Assembly: GCA_946699065.1 (NCBI GenBank)
Contig: CAMPDV010002172.1
Coordinates: forward strand, 1-64,000
DNA: 64,000 nucleotides
Direction: 5' to 3'
From: Loxodes magnus
Taxonomy: Eukaryota; Ciliophora; Karyorelictea; Loxodida; Loxodidae
The position numbers were made by a program, and so were the translations under genes. The notes under the pieces are model-generated. The model worked only from the letters and a program-made list of their open reading frames with translations, was not told the origin of the DNA and searched no databases. Position 1 is the first letter of the stretch, and each line of letters starts with the position of its first letter. This document shows, piece after piece, positions 25,336 through 37,109 of this stretch.

Positions 25336-25739
25336 TTTTGAGAAGTAATAAGTATTTTGAAAAGTGAAGAAGTAAAGTAAGAAAAGAAGATAGAATTTCA
25401 GTTTTAAGGAGTATGCTTTGAGAAGTAATAAGTATTTTGAAAAGTGAAGAAGTAAAGTAAGAAAAGAAGATAGAATTTCAGTTTTAAGGAGTATGCTTTG
25501 AGAAGTAATAAGTATTTTGAAAAGTGTAGAAGTAAAGTAAGAAAAGAAGATATAATTTCAGTTTTAAGGATTATTTTAGGAGAAGAAATAAGTATTTTGA
25601 AAAGTGAAGAAGTAAAGTAAGAAAAGAAGATAGAATTTCAGTTTTAAGGATTATTTTAGGAGAAGAAATAAGTATTTTGAAAAGTGAAGAAGTAAAGTAA
25701 GAAAAGAAGATATAATTTCAGTTTTAAGGAGTATGTTTT

Positions 25740-26283
25740 GAGAAGAAATAAGTATTTTGAAAAGTGAAGAAGTAAAGTAAGAAAAGAAGATAGAATTTCA
25801 GTTTAAAGGAGTATGTTTTGAGAAGTAATAAGTATTTTAAAAGTGAAGAAGTAAAGTAAGAAAAGAAGATAGAATTTCAGTTTTAAGGATTATTTTAGGA
25901 GAAGAAATAAGTATTTTGAAAAGTGAAGAAGTAAAGTAAGAAAAGAAGATATAATTTCAGTTTTAAGGAGTATGTTTTGAGAAGTAATAAGTATTTTGAA
26001 AAGTGAAGAAGTAAAGTAAGAAAAGAAGATAGAATTTCAGTTTTAAGGAGTATGTTTTGAGAAGTAATAAGTAGTTTGAAAAGTGAAGAAGTAAAGTAAG
26101 AAAAAAAGATAGAATTTCAGTTTAAAGGAGTATGTTTTGAGAAGTAATAAGTAGTTTGAAAAGTGAAGAAGTAAAGTAAGAAAAGAAGATAGAATTTCAG
26201 TTTTAAGGATTATTTTAGGAGAAGAAATAAGTATTTTGAAAAGTGAAGAAGTAAAGTAAGAAAAGAAGATAGAATTTCAGTTT
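25740..26283 (+). repeat. Block W, upstream copy
   Basis: This 544-bp block matches 30,537-31,080 at an offset of 4,797 bp. It includes a 79-bp monomer, a rare TAAGAAAAAAAGATAG copy and two AAGTAGTTTG copies. The match ends where 26,284 has A (CAGTTTAAA) against T. Confidence 0.88.
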
Positions 26284-27728
26284 AAAGGAGTATGTTTTGA
26301 GAAGTAATAAGTATTTTAAAAGTGAAGAAGTAAAGTAAGAAAAGAAGATAGAATTTCAGTTTTAAGGATTATTTTAGGAGAAGAAATAAGTATTTTGAAA
26401 AGTGAAGAAGTAAAGTAAGAAAAGAAGATATAATTTCAGTTTTAAGGAGTATGTTTTGAGAAGTAATAAGTATTTTGAAAAGTGAAGAAGTAAAGTAAGA
26501 AAAGAAGATAGAATTTCAGTTTTAAGGAGTATGTTTTGAGAAGTAATAAGTAGTTTGAAAAGTGAAGAAGTAAAGTAAGAAAAGAAGATAGAATTTCAGT
26601 TTTAAGGAGTATGTTTTGAGAAGTAATAAGTATTTTGAAAAGTGAAGAAGTAAAGTAAGAAAAGAAGATAGAATTTCAGTTTAAAGGAGTATTCCTTGAG
26701 AAGTATTAAGTATTTAGAAAAGTGAAGAAGTAAAGTAAGAAAAGAAGATATAATTTCAGTTTTAAGGAGTATGCTTTGAGAAGTAATAAGTATTTAGAAA
26801 AGTGAAGAAGTAAAGTAAGAAAAGAAGATAGAATTTCAGTTTTAAGGAGTATGATTTGAGAAGAAATAAGTATTTTGAAAAGTGAAGAAGTAAAGTAAGA
26901 AAAGAAGATATAATTTCAGTTTTAAGGAGTATGCTTTGAGAAGTAATAAGTATTTTGAAAAGTGTAGAAGTAAAGTAAGAAAAGAAGATATAATTTCAGT
27001 TTTAAGGATTATTTTAGGAGAAGAAATAAGTATTTTGAAAAGTGAAGAAGTAAAGTAAGAAAAGAAGATAGAATTTCAGTTTTAAGGATTATTTTAGGAG
27101 AAGAAATAAGTATTTTGAAAAGTGAAGAAGTAAAGTAAGAAAAGAAGATATAATTTCAGTTTTAAGGAGTATGTTTTGAGAAGTAATAAGTAGTTTGAAA
27201 AGTGAAGAAGTAAAGTAAGAAAAGAAGATAGAATTTCAGTTTTAAGGATTATTTTAGGAGAAGAAATAAGTATTTTGAAAAGTGAAGAAGTAAAGTAAGA
27301 AAAGAAGATAGAATTTCAGTTTTAAGGAGTATGTTTTGAGAAGTAATAAGTATTTTGAAAAGTGAAGAAGTAAAGTAAGAAAAGAAGATAGAATTTCAGT
27401 TTTAAGGAGTATTCCTTGAGAAGTATTAAGTATTTAGAAAAGTGAAGAAGTAAAGTAAGAAAAGAAGATATAATTTCAGTTTTAAGGAGTATGTTTTGAG
27501 AAGTAATAAGTATTTTGAAAAGTGAAGAAGTAAAGTAAGAAAAGAAGATAGAATTTCAGTTTTAAGGAGTATGCTTTGAGAAGTAATAAGTATTTTGAAA
27601 AGTGAAGAAGTAAAGTAAGAAAAGAAGATAGAATTTCAGTTTTAAGGAGTATGCTTTGAGAAGTAATAAGTATTTTGAAAAGTGTAGAAGTAAAGTAAGA
27701 AAAGAAGATATAATTTCAGTTTTAAGGA
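26193..27728 (+). repeat. Block Y, downstream copy
   Basis: Partner of 21,556-23,091. The match ends where 27,729 has G (GGAGTATG) against T (GGATTATT) at 23,092. Lack of any difference over about 1.5 kb points to a recent copying event or gene conversion. Confidence 0.92.
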
Positions 27729-28351
27729 GTATGTTTTGAGAAGTAATAAGTATTTAGAAAAGTGAAGAAGTAAAGTAAGAAAAGAAGATAGAATTTCAGT
27801 TTTAAGGATTATTTTAGGAGAAGAAATAAGTATTTTGAAAAGTGAAGAAGTAAAGTAAGAAAAGAAGATAGAATTTCAGTTTTAAGGAGTATGTTTTGAG
27901 AAGTAATAAGTATTTTGAAAAGTGAAGAAGTAAAGTAAGAAAAGAAGATAGAATTTCAGTTTTAAGGAGTATGCTTTGAGAAGTAATAAGTATTTTGAAA
28001 AGTGAAGAAGTAAAGTAAGAAAAGAAGATAGAATTTCAGTTTTAAGGAGTATGCTTTGAGAAGTAATAAGTATTTTGAAAAGTGTAGAAGTAAAGTAAGA
28101 AAAGAAGATAGAATTTCAGTTTTAAGGAGTATGCTTTGAGAAGTAATAAGTATTTTGAAAAGTGAAGAAGTAAAGTAAGAAAAGAAGATAGAATTTCAGT
28201 TTTAAGGAGTATGCTTTGAGAAGTAATAAGTATTTTGAAAAGTGTAGAAGTAAAGTAAGAAAAGAAGATATAATTTCAGTTTTAAGGAGTATGTTTTGAG
28301 AAGTAATAAGTATTTTGAAAAGTGAAGAAGTAAAGTAAGAAAAGAAGATAT

Positions 28352-30132
28352 AATTTCAGTTTTAAGGAGTATGCTTTGAGAAGTAATAAGTATTTAGAAA
28401 AGTGAAGAAGTAAAGTAAGAAAAGAAGATAGAATTTCAGTTTTAAGGAGTATGCTTTGAGAAGTAATAAGTAGTTTGAAAAGTGAAGAAGTAAAGTAAGA
28501 AAAGAAGATATAATTTCAGTTTTAAGGAGTATGCTTTGAGAAGTAATAAGTATTTTGAAAAGTGAAGAAGTAAAGTAAGAAAAGAAGATAGAATTTCAGT
28601 TTTAAGGATTATTTTAGGAGAAGTAATAAGTATTTTGAAAAGTGAAGAAGTAAAGTAAGAAAAGAAGATAGAATTTCAGTTTAAAGGAGTATGTTTTGAG
28701 AAGTAATAAGTATTTTAAAAGTGAAGAAGTAAAGTAAGAAAAGAAGATAGAATTTCAGTTTTAAGGATTATTTTAGGAGAAGAAATAAGTATTTTGAAAA
28801 GTGAAGAAGTAAAGTAAGAAAAGAAGATAGAATTTCAGTTTTAAGGAGTATGCTTTGAGAAGTAATAAGTATTTTGAAAAGTGAAGAAGTAAAGTAAGAA
28901 AAGAAGATAGAATTTCAGTTTTAAGGAGTATGTTTTGAGAAGTAATAAGTATTTTGAAAAGTGAAGAAGTAAAGTAAGAAAAGAAGATAGAATTTCAGTT
29001 TTAAGGAGTATGCTTTGAGAAGTAATAAGTATTTTGAAAAGTGAAGAAGTAAAGTAAGAAAAGAAGATAGAATTTCAGTTTTAAGGAGTATGCTTTGAGA
29101 AGTAATAAGTATTTTGAAAAGTGTAGAAGTAAAGTAAGAAAAGAAGATATAATTTCAGTTTTAAGGATTATTTTAGGAGAAGAAATAAGTATTTTGAAAA
29201 GTGAAGAAGTAAAGTAAGAAAAGAAGATAGAATTTCAGTTTTAAGGATTATTTTAGGAGAAGAAATAAGTATTTTGAAAAGTGAAGAAGTAAAGTAAGAA
29301 AAGAAGATATAATTTCAGTTTTAAGGAGTATGTTTTGAGAAGTAATAAGTATTTTGAAAAGTGAAGAAGTAAAGTAAGAAAAGAAGATATAATTTCAGTT
29401 TTAAGGAGTATGCTTTGAGAAGTAATAAGTATTTAGAAAAGTGAAGAAGTAAAGTAAGAAAAGAAGATAGAATTTCAGTTTTAAGGAGTATGATTTGAGA
29501 AGTAATAAGTATTTAGAAAAGTGAAGAAGTAAAGTAAGAAAAGAAGATAGAATTTCAGTTTTAAGGAGTATTCCTTGAGAAGTATTAAGTATTTAGAAAA
29601 GTGTAGAAGTAAAGTAAGAAAAGAAGATATAATTTCAGTTTTAAGGAGTATGCTTTGAGAAGTAATAAGTATTTTGAAAAGTGAAGAAGTAAAGTAAGAA
29701 AAGAAGATAGAATTTCAGTTTAAAGGAGTATGTTTTGAGAAGTAATAAGTAGTTTGAAAAGTGAAGAAGTAAAGTAAGAAAAGAAGATATAATTTCAGTT
29801 TTAAGGAGTATGCTTTGAGAAGTAATAAGTATTTTGAAAAGTGTAGAAGTAAAGTAAGAAAAGAAGATATAATTTCAGTTTTAAGTATTATTTTAGGAGA
29901 AGAAATAAGTATTTTGAAAAGTGAAGAAGTAAAGTAAGAAAAGAAGATAGAATTTCAGTTTTAAGGATTATTTTAGGAGAAGAAATAAGTATTTTGAAAA
30001 GTGAAGAAGTAAAGTAAGAAAAGAAGATAGAATTTCAGTTTTAAGGAGTATGTTTTGAGAAGTAATAAGTATTTTGAAAAGTGAAGAAGTAAAGTAAGAA
30101 AAGAAGATAGAATTTCAGTTTTAAGGAGTATG
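28352..30132 (+). repeat. Block Z, downstream copy with one extra monomer
   Basis: Partner of 23,635-25,335 with one additional TATGATTTGAGAAGTAA monomer at about 29,466-29,545. The one-monomer difference is what unequal exchange or replication slippage in register would produce. Its end overlaps block X (29,791-30,132). Confidence 0.9.
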
Positions 30133-30686
30133 CTTTGAGAAGTAATAAGTATTTTGAAAAGTGTAGAAGTAAAGTAAGAAAAGAAGATAGAATTTCAGTT
30201 TAAAGGAGTATTCCTTGAGAAGTATTAAGTATTTAGAAAAGTGAAGAAGTAAAGTAAGAAAAGAAGATATAATTTCAGTTTTAAGGAGTATGCTTTGAGA
30301 AGTAATAAGTATTTTGAAAAGTGAAGAAGTAAAGTAAGAAAAGAAGATAGAATTTCAGTTTAAAGGAGTATGCTTTTAGAAGTAATAAGTATTTTGAAAA
30401 GTGAAGAAGTAAAGTAAGAAAAGAAGATATAATTTCAGTTTTAAGGATTATTTTAGGAGAAGAAATAAGTATTTTGAAAAGTGTAGAAGTAAAGTAAGAA
30501 AAGAAGATATAATTTCAGTTTTAAGGATTATTTTAGGAGAAGAAATAAGTATTTTGAAAAGTGAAGAAGTAAAGTAAGAAAAGAAGATAGAATTTCAGTT
30601 TAAAGGAGTATGTTTTGAGAAGTAATAAGTATTTTAAAAGTGAAGAAGTAAAGTAAGAAAAGAAGATAGAATTTCAGTTTTAAGGA
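29791..30686 (+). repeat. Block X, downstream copy
   Basis: Partner of 19,157-20,052. Its first 342 bp also match the end of the block copied from 23,635-25,335, and its last 150 bp overlap the block copied from 25,740-26,283. It therefore sits in the middle of a three-source mosaic. Confidence 0.87.
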
Positions 30687-31080
30687 TTATTTTAGGAGAA
30701 GAAATAAGTATTTTGAAAAGTGAAGAAGTAAAGTAAGAAAAGAAGATATAATTTCAGTTTTAAGGAGTATGTTTTGAGAAGTAATAAGTATTTTGAAAAG
30801 TGAAGAAGTAAAGTAAGAAAAGAAGATAGAATTTCAGTTTTAAGGAGTATGTTTTGAGAAGTAATAAGTAGTTTGAAAAGTGAAGAAGTAAAGTAAGAAA
30901 AAAAGATAGAATTTCAGTTTAAAGGAGTATGTTTTGAGAAGTAATAAGTAGTTTGAAAAGTGAAGAAGTAAAGTAAGAAAAGAAGATAGAATTTCAGTTT
31001 TAAGGATTATTTTAGGAGAAGAAATAAGTATTTTGAAAAGTGAAGAAGTAAAGTAAGAAAAGAAGATAGAATTTCAGTTT
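30537..31080 (+). repeat. Block W, downstream copy
   Basis: Partner of 25,740-26,283. It overlaps the end of block X at 30,537-30,686 and forms the 3' part of the mosaic segment 28,352-31,080. Confidence 0.88.
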
Positions 31081-34000
31081 TAAGGAGTATGTTTTGAGAA
31101 GTAATAAGTATTTTGAAAAGTGAAGAAGTAAAGTAAGAAAAGAAGATAGAATTTCAGTTTTAAGGAGTATGATTTGAGAAGAAATAAGTATTTTGAAAAG
31201 TGAAGAAGTAAAGTAAGAAAAGAAGATATAATTTCAGTTTTAAGGAGTATGCTTTGAGAAGTAATAAGTATTTTGAAAAGTGTAGAAGTAAAGTAAGAAA
31301 AGAAGATATAATTTCAGTTTTAAGGATTATTTTAGGAGAAGAAATAAGTATTTAGAAAAGTGAAGAAGTAAAGTAAGAAAAGAAGATAGAATTTCAGTTT
31401 TAAGGATTATTTTAGGAGAAGAAATAAGTATTTAGAAAAGTGAAGAAGTAAAGTAAGAAAAGAAGATATAATTTCAGTTTTAAGTATTATGTTTTGAGAA
31501 GTAATAAGTATTTTGAAAAGTGAAGAAGTAAAGTAAGAAAAGAAGATAGATTTTCAGTTTTAAGTATTATTTCAGGAGAAGTAATAAGTATTTTAAAAAG
31601 TGTAGAAGTAAAGTAAGAAAAGAAGATATAATTTCAGTTTTAAGGAGTATGCTTTGAGAAGTAATAAGTATTTTGAAAAGTGAAGAAGTAAAGTAAGAAA
31701 AAAAGATAGAATTTCAGTTTAAAGGAGTATGTTTTGAGAAGTAATAAGTAGTTTGAAAAGTGAAGAAGTAAAGTAAGAAAAGAAGATAGAATTTCAGTTT
31801 TAAGGAGTATGATTTGAGAAGTAATAAGTATTTAGAAAAGTGAAGAAGTAAAGTAAGAAAAGAAGATAGAATTTCAGTTTTAAGGAGTATTCCTTGAGAA
31901 GTATTAAGTATTTAGAAAAGTGTAGAAGTAAAGTAAGAAAAGAAGATATAATTTCAGTTTTAAGGAGTATTCCTTGAGAAGTATTAAGTATTTAGAAAAG
32001 TGTAGAAGTAAAGTAAGAAAAGAAGATATAATTTCAGTTTTAAGGAGTATGCTTTGAGAAGTAATAAGTATTTTGAAAAGTGAAGAAGTAAAGTAAGAAA
32101 AGAAGATATAATTTCAGTTTTAAGGAGTATGCTTTGAGAAGTAATAAGTAGTTTGAAAAGTGAAGAAGTAAAGTAAGAAAAGAAGATAGAATTTCAGTTT
32201 TAAGGAGTATGATTTGAGAAGAAATAAGTATTTTGAAAAGTGAAGAAGTAAAGTAAGAAAAGAAGATAGAATTTCAGTTTTAAGGATTATTTTAGGAGAA
32301 GAAATAAGTATTTTGAAAAGTGAAGAAGTAAAGTAAGAAAAGAAGATAGAATTTCAGTTTAAAGGAGTATGTTTTGAGAAGTAATAAGTAGTTTGAAAAG
32401 TGAAGAAGTAAAGTAAGAAAAGAAGATAGAATTTCAGTTTTAAGGATTATTTTAGGAGAAGAAATAAGTATTTTGAAAAGTGAAGAAGTAAAGTAAGAAA
32501 AGAAGATAGAATTTCAGTTTTAAGGAGTATGCTTTGAGAAGTAATAAGTATTTTGAAAAGTGTAGAAGTAAAGTAAGAAAAGAAGAAAGAATTTCAGTTT
32601 TAAGGAGTATGCTTTTGAAGTAAAAAGTATTTTGAAAAGTGAAGAAGTAAAGTAAGAAAAGAAGATAGAATTTCAGTTTAAAGGAGTATGTTTTGAGAAG
32701 TAATAAGTATTTTGAAAAGTGTAGAAGTAAAGTAAGAAAAGAAGATAGAATTTCAGTTTTAAGTATTATGTTTTGAGAAGTAATAAGTATTTTGAAAAGT
32801 GAAGAAGTAAAGTAAGAAAAGAAGATAGAATTTCAGTTTTAAGGAGTATGCTTTTAGAAGTAATAAGTATTTTGAAAAGTGAAGAAGTAAAGTAAGAAAA
32901 GAAGATAGAATTTCAGTTTTAAGGAGTATGCTTTGAGAAGTAATAAGTATTTTGAAAAGTGAAGAAGTAAAGTAAGAAAAGAAGATATAATTTCAGTTTT
33001 AAGGAGTATGCTTTGAGAAGTAATAAGTATTTTGAAAAGTGTAGAAGTAAAGTAAGAAAAGAAGATAGAATTTCAGTTTTAAGGAGTATGCTTTGAGAAG
33101 TAATAAGTATTTTGAAAAGTGAAGAAGTAAAGTAAGAAAAGAAGATAGAATTTCAGTTTTAAGGAGTATGTTTTGAGAAGTAATAAGTATTTAGAAAAGT
33201 GAAGAAGTAAAGTAAGAAAAGAAGATAGAATTTCAGTTTTAAGGAGTATGCTTTGAGAAGTAATAAGTATTTTGAAAAGTTTAGAAGTAAAGTAAGAAAA
33301 GAAGATATAATTTCAGTTTTAAGGAGTATGCTTTGAGAAGTAATAAGTATTTTGAAAAGTGTAGAAGTAAAGTAAGAAAAGAAGATATAATTTCAGTTTT
33401 AAGGATTATTTTAGGAGAAGAAATAAGTATTTTGAAAAGTGAAGAAGTAAAGTAAGAAAAGAAGATAGAATTTCAGTTTTAAGGATTATTTTAGGAGAAG
33501 AAATAAGTATTTTGAAAAGTGAAGAAGTAAAGTAAGAAAAGAAGATATAATTTCAGTTTTAAGGAGTATGATTTGAGAAATAACAAGTATTTAGAAAAGT
33601 GAAGAAGTAAAGTAAGAAAAGAAGATAGAATTTCAGTTTTAAGGAGTATGTTTTGAGAAGTAATAAGTATTTTAAAAAGTGTAGAAGTAAAGTAAGAAAA
33701 GAAGATAGAATTTCAGTTTTAAGGAGTATGCTTTGAGAAGTAATAAGTATTTTGAAAAGTGAAGAAGTAAAGTAAGAAAAGAAGATAGAATTTCAGTTTA
33801 AAGGAGTATGTTTTGAGAAGTAATAAGTAGTTTGAAAAGTGAAGAAGTAAAGTAAGAAAAGAAGATAGAATTTCAGTTTTAAGGATTATTTTAGGAGAAG
33901 AAATAAGTATTTTGAAAAGTGAAGAAGTAAAGTAAGAAAAGAAGATAGAATTTCAGTTTTAAGGAGTATGTTTTGAGAAGTAATAAGTATTTTGAAAAGT

Positions 34001-36030
34001 GAAGAAGTAAAGTAAGAAAAGAAGATAGAATTTCAGTTTTAAGGAGTATGTTTTGAGAAGTAATAAGTATTTTGAAAAGTGAAGAAGTAAAGTAAGAAAA
34101 GAAGATATAATTTCAGTTTTAAGGATTATTTTAGGAGAAGAAATAAGTATTTTGAAAAGTGAAGAAGTAAAGTAAGAAAAGAAGATATAATTTCAGTTTT
34201 AAGGAGTATGCTTTGAGAAGTAATAAGTATTTTGAAAAGTGTAGAAGTAAAGTAAGAAAAGAAGATATAATTTCAGTTTTAAGGAGTATGCTTTGAGAAG
34301 TAATAAGTATTTTGAAAAGTGTAGAAGTAAAGTAAGAAAAGAAGATATAATTTCAGTTTTAAGTATTATTTTAGGAGAAGAAATAAGTATTTTGAAAAGT
34401 GTAGAAGGAAAGTAAGAAAAGAAGATAGAATTTCAGTTTTAAGGAGTATGTTTTGAGAAGTAATAAGTATTTTGAAAAGTGAAGAAGTAAAGTAAGAAAA
34501 GAAGATATAATTTCAGTTTTAAGGAGTATGCTTTGAGAAGTAATAAGTATTTTGAAAAGTGTAGAAGTAAAGTAAGAAAAGAAGATAGAATTTCAGTTTT
34601 AAGTATTATGTTTTGAGAAGTAATAAGTATTTTGAAAAGTGAAGAAGTAAAGTAAGAAAAGAAGATAGAATTTCAGTTTTAAGGAGTATGCTTTGAGAAG
34701 TAATAAGTATTTTGAAAAGTGTAGAAGTAAAGTAAGAAAAGAAGATATAATTTCAGTTTTAAGGAGTATGCTTTGAGAAGTAATAAGTATTTTAAAAAGT
34801 GTAGAAGTAAAGTAAGAAAAGAAGATATAATTTCAGTTTTAAGTATTATTTTAGGAGAAGAAATAAGTATTTTGAAAAGTGAAGAAGTAAAGTAAGAAAA
34901 GAAGATATAATTTCAGTTTTAAGGATTATTTTAGGAGAAGAAATAAGTATTTTGAAAAGTGAAGAAGTAAAGTAAGAAAAGAAGATAGAATTTCAGTTTT
35001 AAGGAGTATGCTTTGAGAAGTAATAAGTATTTTGAAAAGTGTAGAAGTAAAGTAAGAAAAGAAGATATAATTTCAGTTTTAAGGATTATTTTAGGAGAAG
35101 AAATAAGTATTTTGAAAAGTGAAGAAGTAAAGTAAGAAAAGAAGATATAATTTCAGTTTTAAGGAGTATGCTTTGAGAAGTAATAAGTATTTTGAAAAGT
35201 GTAGAAGTAAAGTAAGAAAAGAAGATATAATTTCAGTTTTAAGGATTATTTTAGGAGAAGAAATAAGTATTTTGAAAAGTGAAGAAGTAAAGTAAGAAAA
35301 GAAGATATAATTTCAGTTTTAAGGATTATTTTAGGAGAAGTAATAAGTATTTTAAAAAGTGTAGAAGTAAAGTAAGAAAAGAAGATATAATTTCAGTTTT
35401 AAGGAGTATGCTTTTAGAAGTAATAAGTATTTTGAAAAGTGAAGAAGTAAAGTAAGAAAAGAAGATATAATTTCAGTTTTAAGGAGTATGCTTTTAGAAG
35501 TAATAAGTATTTTGAAAAGTGAAGAAGTAAAGTAAGAAAAGAAGATATAATTTCAGTTTTAAGTATTATTTTAGGAGAAGAAATAAGTATTTTGAAAAGT
35601 GAAGAAGTAAAGTAAGAAAAGAAGATAGAATTTCAGTTTTAAGGAGTATGCTTTTAGAAGTAATAAGTATTTTGAAAAGTGAAGAAGTAAAGTAAGAAAA
35701 GAAGATAGAATTTCAGTTTTAAGGAGTATGATTTGAGAAGTAATAAGTATTTTGAAAAGTGTAGAAGTAAAGTAAGAAAAGAAGATATAATTTCAGTTTT
35801 AAGGATTATTTTAGGAGAAGAAATAAGTATTTAGAAAAGTGAAGAAGTAAAGTAAGAAAAGAAGATAGAATTTCAGTTTTAAGGAGTATGCTTTAAGAAG
35901 TAATAAGTATTTAGAAAAGTGAAGAAGTAAAGTAAGAAAAGAAGATTGAATTTCAGTTTTAAGGAGTATGATTTGAGACGTAATAAGTATTTTGAAAAGT
36001 GAAGAAGTAAAGTAAGAAAAGAAGATTGAA

Positions 36031-36389
36031 TTTCAGTTTTAAGGAGTATGATTTGAGAAATAATAAGTATTTAGAAAAGTGAAGAAGTAAAGTAAGAAAA
36101 GAAGATAGAATTTCAGTTTTAAGGAGTATGCTTTAAGAAATAATAAGTATTTAGAAAAGTGAAGAAGTAAAGCAACAAAATAAGATAGAATTTCAGTTTT
36201 AAGGAGTATGATTTGAGAAGTAATAAGTATTTAGAAAAGTGAAGAAGTAAAGTAAGAAAAGAATATAGAATTTCAGTTTTAAGGAGTATGCTTTGAGAAG
36301 TAATAAGTATTTTGAAAAGTGAAGAAGTAAAGTAAGAAAAGAAGATATAATTTCAGTTTTAAGGAGTATGCTTTGAGAAGTAATAAGTA
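36031..36389 (+). repeat. Nine-monomer-offset duplicate, copy A
   Basis: This 359-bp stretch matches 36,751-37,109 at an offset of 720 bp. The one mismatch is G at 36,252 against A at 36,972. It carries one of the two late CAACAAAATAAG monomers. Confidence 0.88.
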
Positions 36390-36750
36390 GTTTGAAAAGT
36401 GAAGAAGTAAAGTAAGAAAAGAAGATAGAATTTCAGTTTTAAGGAGTATGATTTGAGAAGTAATAAGTATTTAGAAAAGTGAAGAAGTAAAGTAAGAAAA
36501 GAAGATAGAATTTCAGTTTTAAGGAGTATTCCTTGAGAAGTATTAAGTATTTAGAAAAGTGTAGAAGTAAAGTAAGAAAAGAAGATATAATTTCAGTTTT
36601 AAGGAGTATTCCTTGAGAAGTATTAAGTATTTAGAAAAGTGTAGAAGTAAAGTAAGAAAAGAAGATTGAATTTCAGTTTTAAGGAGTATGATTTGAGAAG
36701 TAATAAGTATTTAGAAAAGTGAAGAAGTAAAGTAAGAAAAGAAGATAGAG

Positions 36751-37109
36751 TTTCAGTTTTAAGGAGTATGATTTGAGAAATAATAAGTATTTAGAAAAGT
36801 GAAGAAGTAAAGTAAGAAAAGAAGATAGAATTTCAGTTTTAAGGAGTATGCTTTAAGAAATAATAAGTATTTAGAAAAGTGAAGAAGTAAAGCAACAAAA
36901 TAAGATAGAATTTCAGTTTTAAGGAGTATGATTTGAGAAGTAATAAGTATTTAGAAAAGTGAAGAAGTAAAATAAGAAAAGAATATAGAATTTCAGTTTT
37001 AAGGAGTATGCTTTGAGAAGTAATAAGTATTTTGAAAAGTGAAGAAGTAAAGTAAGAAAAGAAGATATAATTTCAGTTTTAAGGAGTATGCTTTGAGAAG
37101 TAATAAGTA
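36751..37109 (+). repeat. Nine-monomer-offset duplicate, copy B
   Basis: Partner of 36,031-36,389. It carries the second late CAACAAAATAAG monomer and the private GTAAAATAAG change at 36,972. The duplication explains why the island has two copies of that subtype. Confidence 0.88.

Larger units (their letters stand above)
19962..30674 (+). repeat. Seven copies of one 79-bp deletion monomer
   Basis: The deletion form GTATTTTAAAAGTG (canonical GTATTTTGAAAAGTG) has its AAAAGTG starting at 20,002, 21,681, 24,000, 25,839, 26,318, 28,717 and 30,636. Every copy sits in the same monomer with CAGTTTAAAGGAG and TATGTTTTGAG. The spacings (1679, 2319, 1839, 479, 2399, 1919) are all multiples of 80 minus 1, so these are the only indels in the interval. 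Six of the seven are followed by a GGATTATTTTAGG monomer. This is one ancestral deletion spread by block copying. Confidence 0.92.
35881..37109 (+). repeat. Island of subarray-2 type monomers inside subarray 3
   Basis: After 15 kb without them, the CAACAAAATAAG (36,173 and 36,893), GATTGAATTTCAG, CTTTAAGAAATAA and GAATATAGAA variants reappear here together, then vanish again. The GAGACGTAA marker at about 35,975-35,980 is shared only with 18,781-18,790. The island looks transplanted from the 5' domain, by conversion or by exchange over about 17 kb. Its edges are approximate. Confidence 0.8.
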
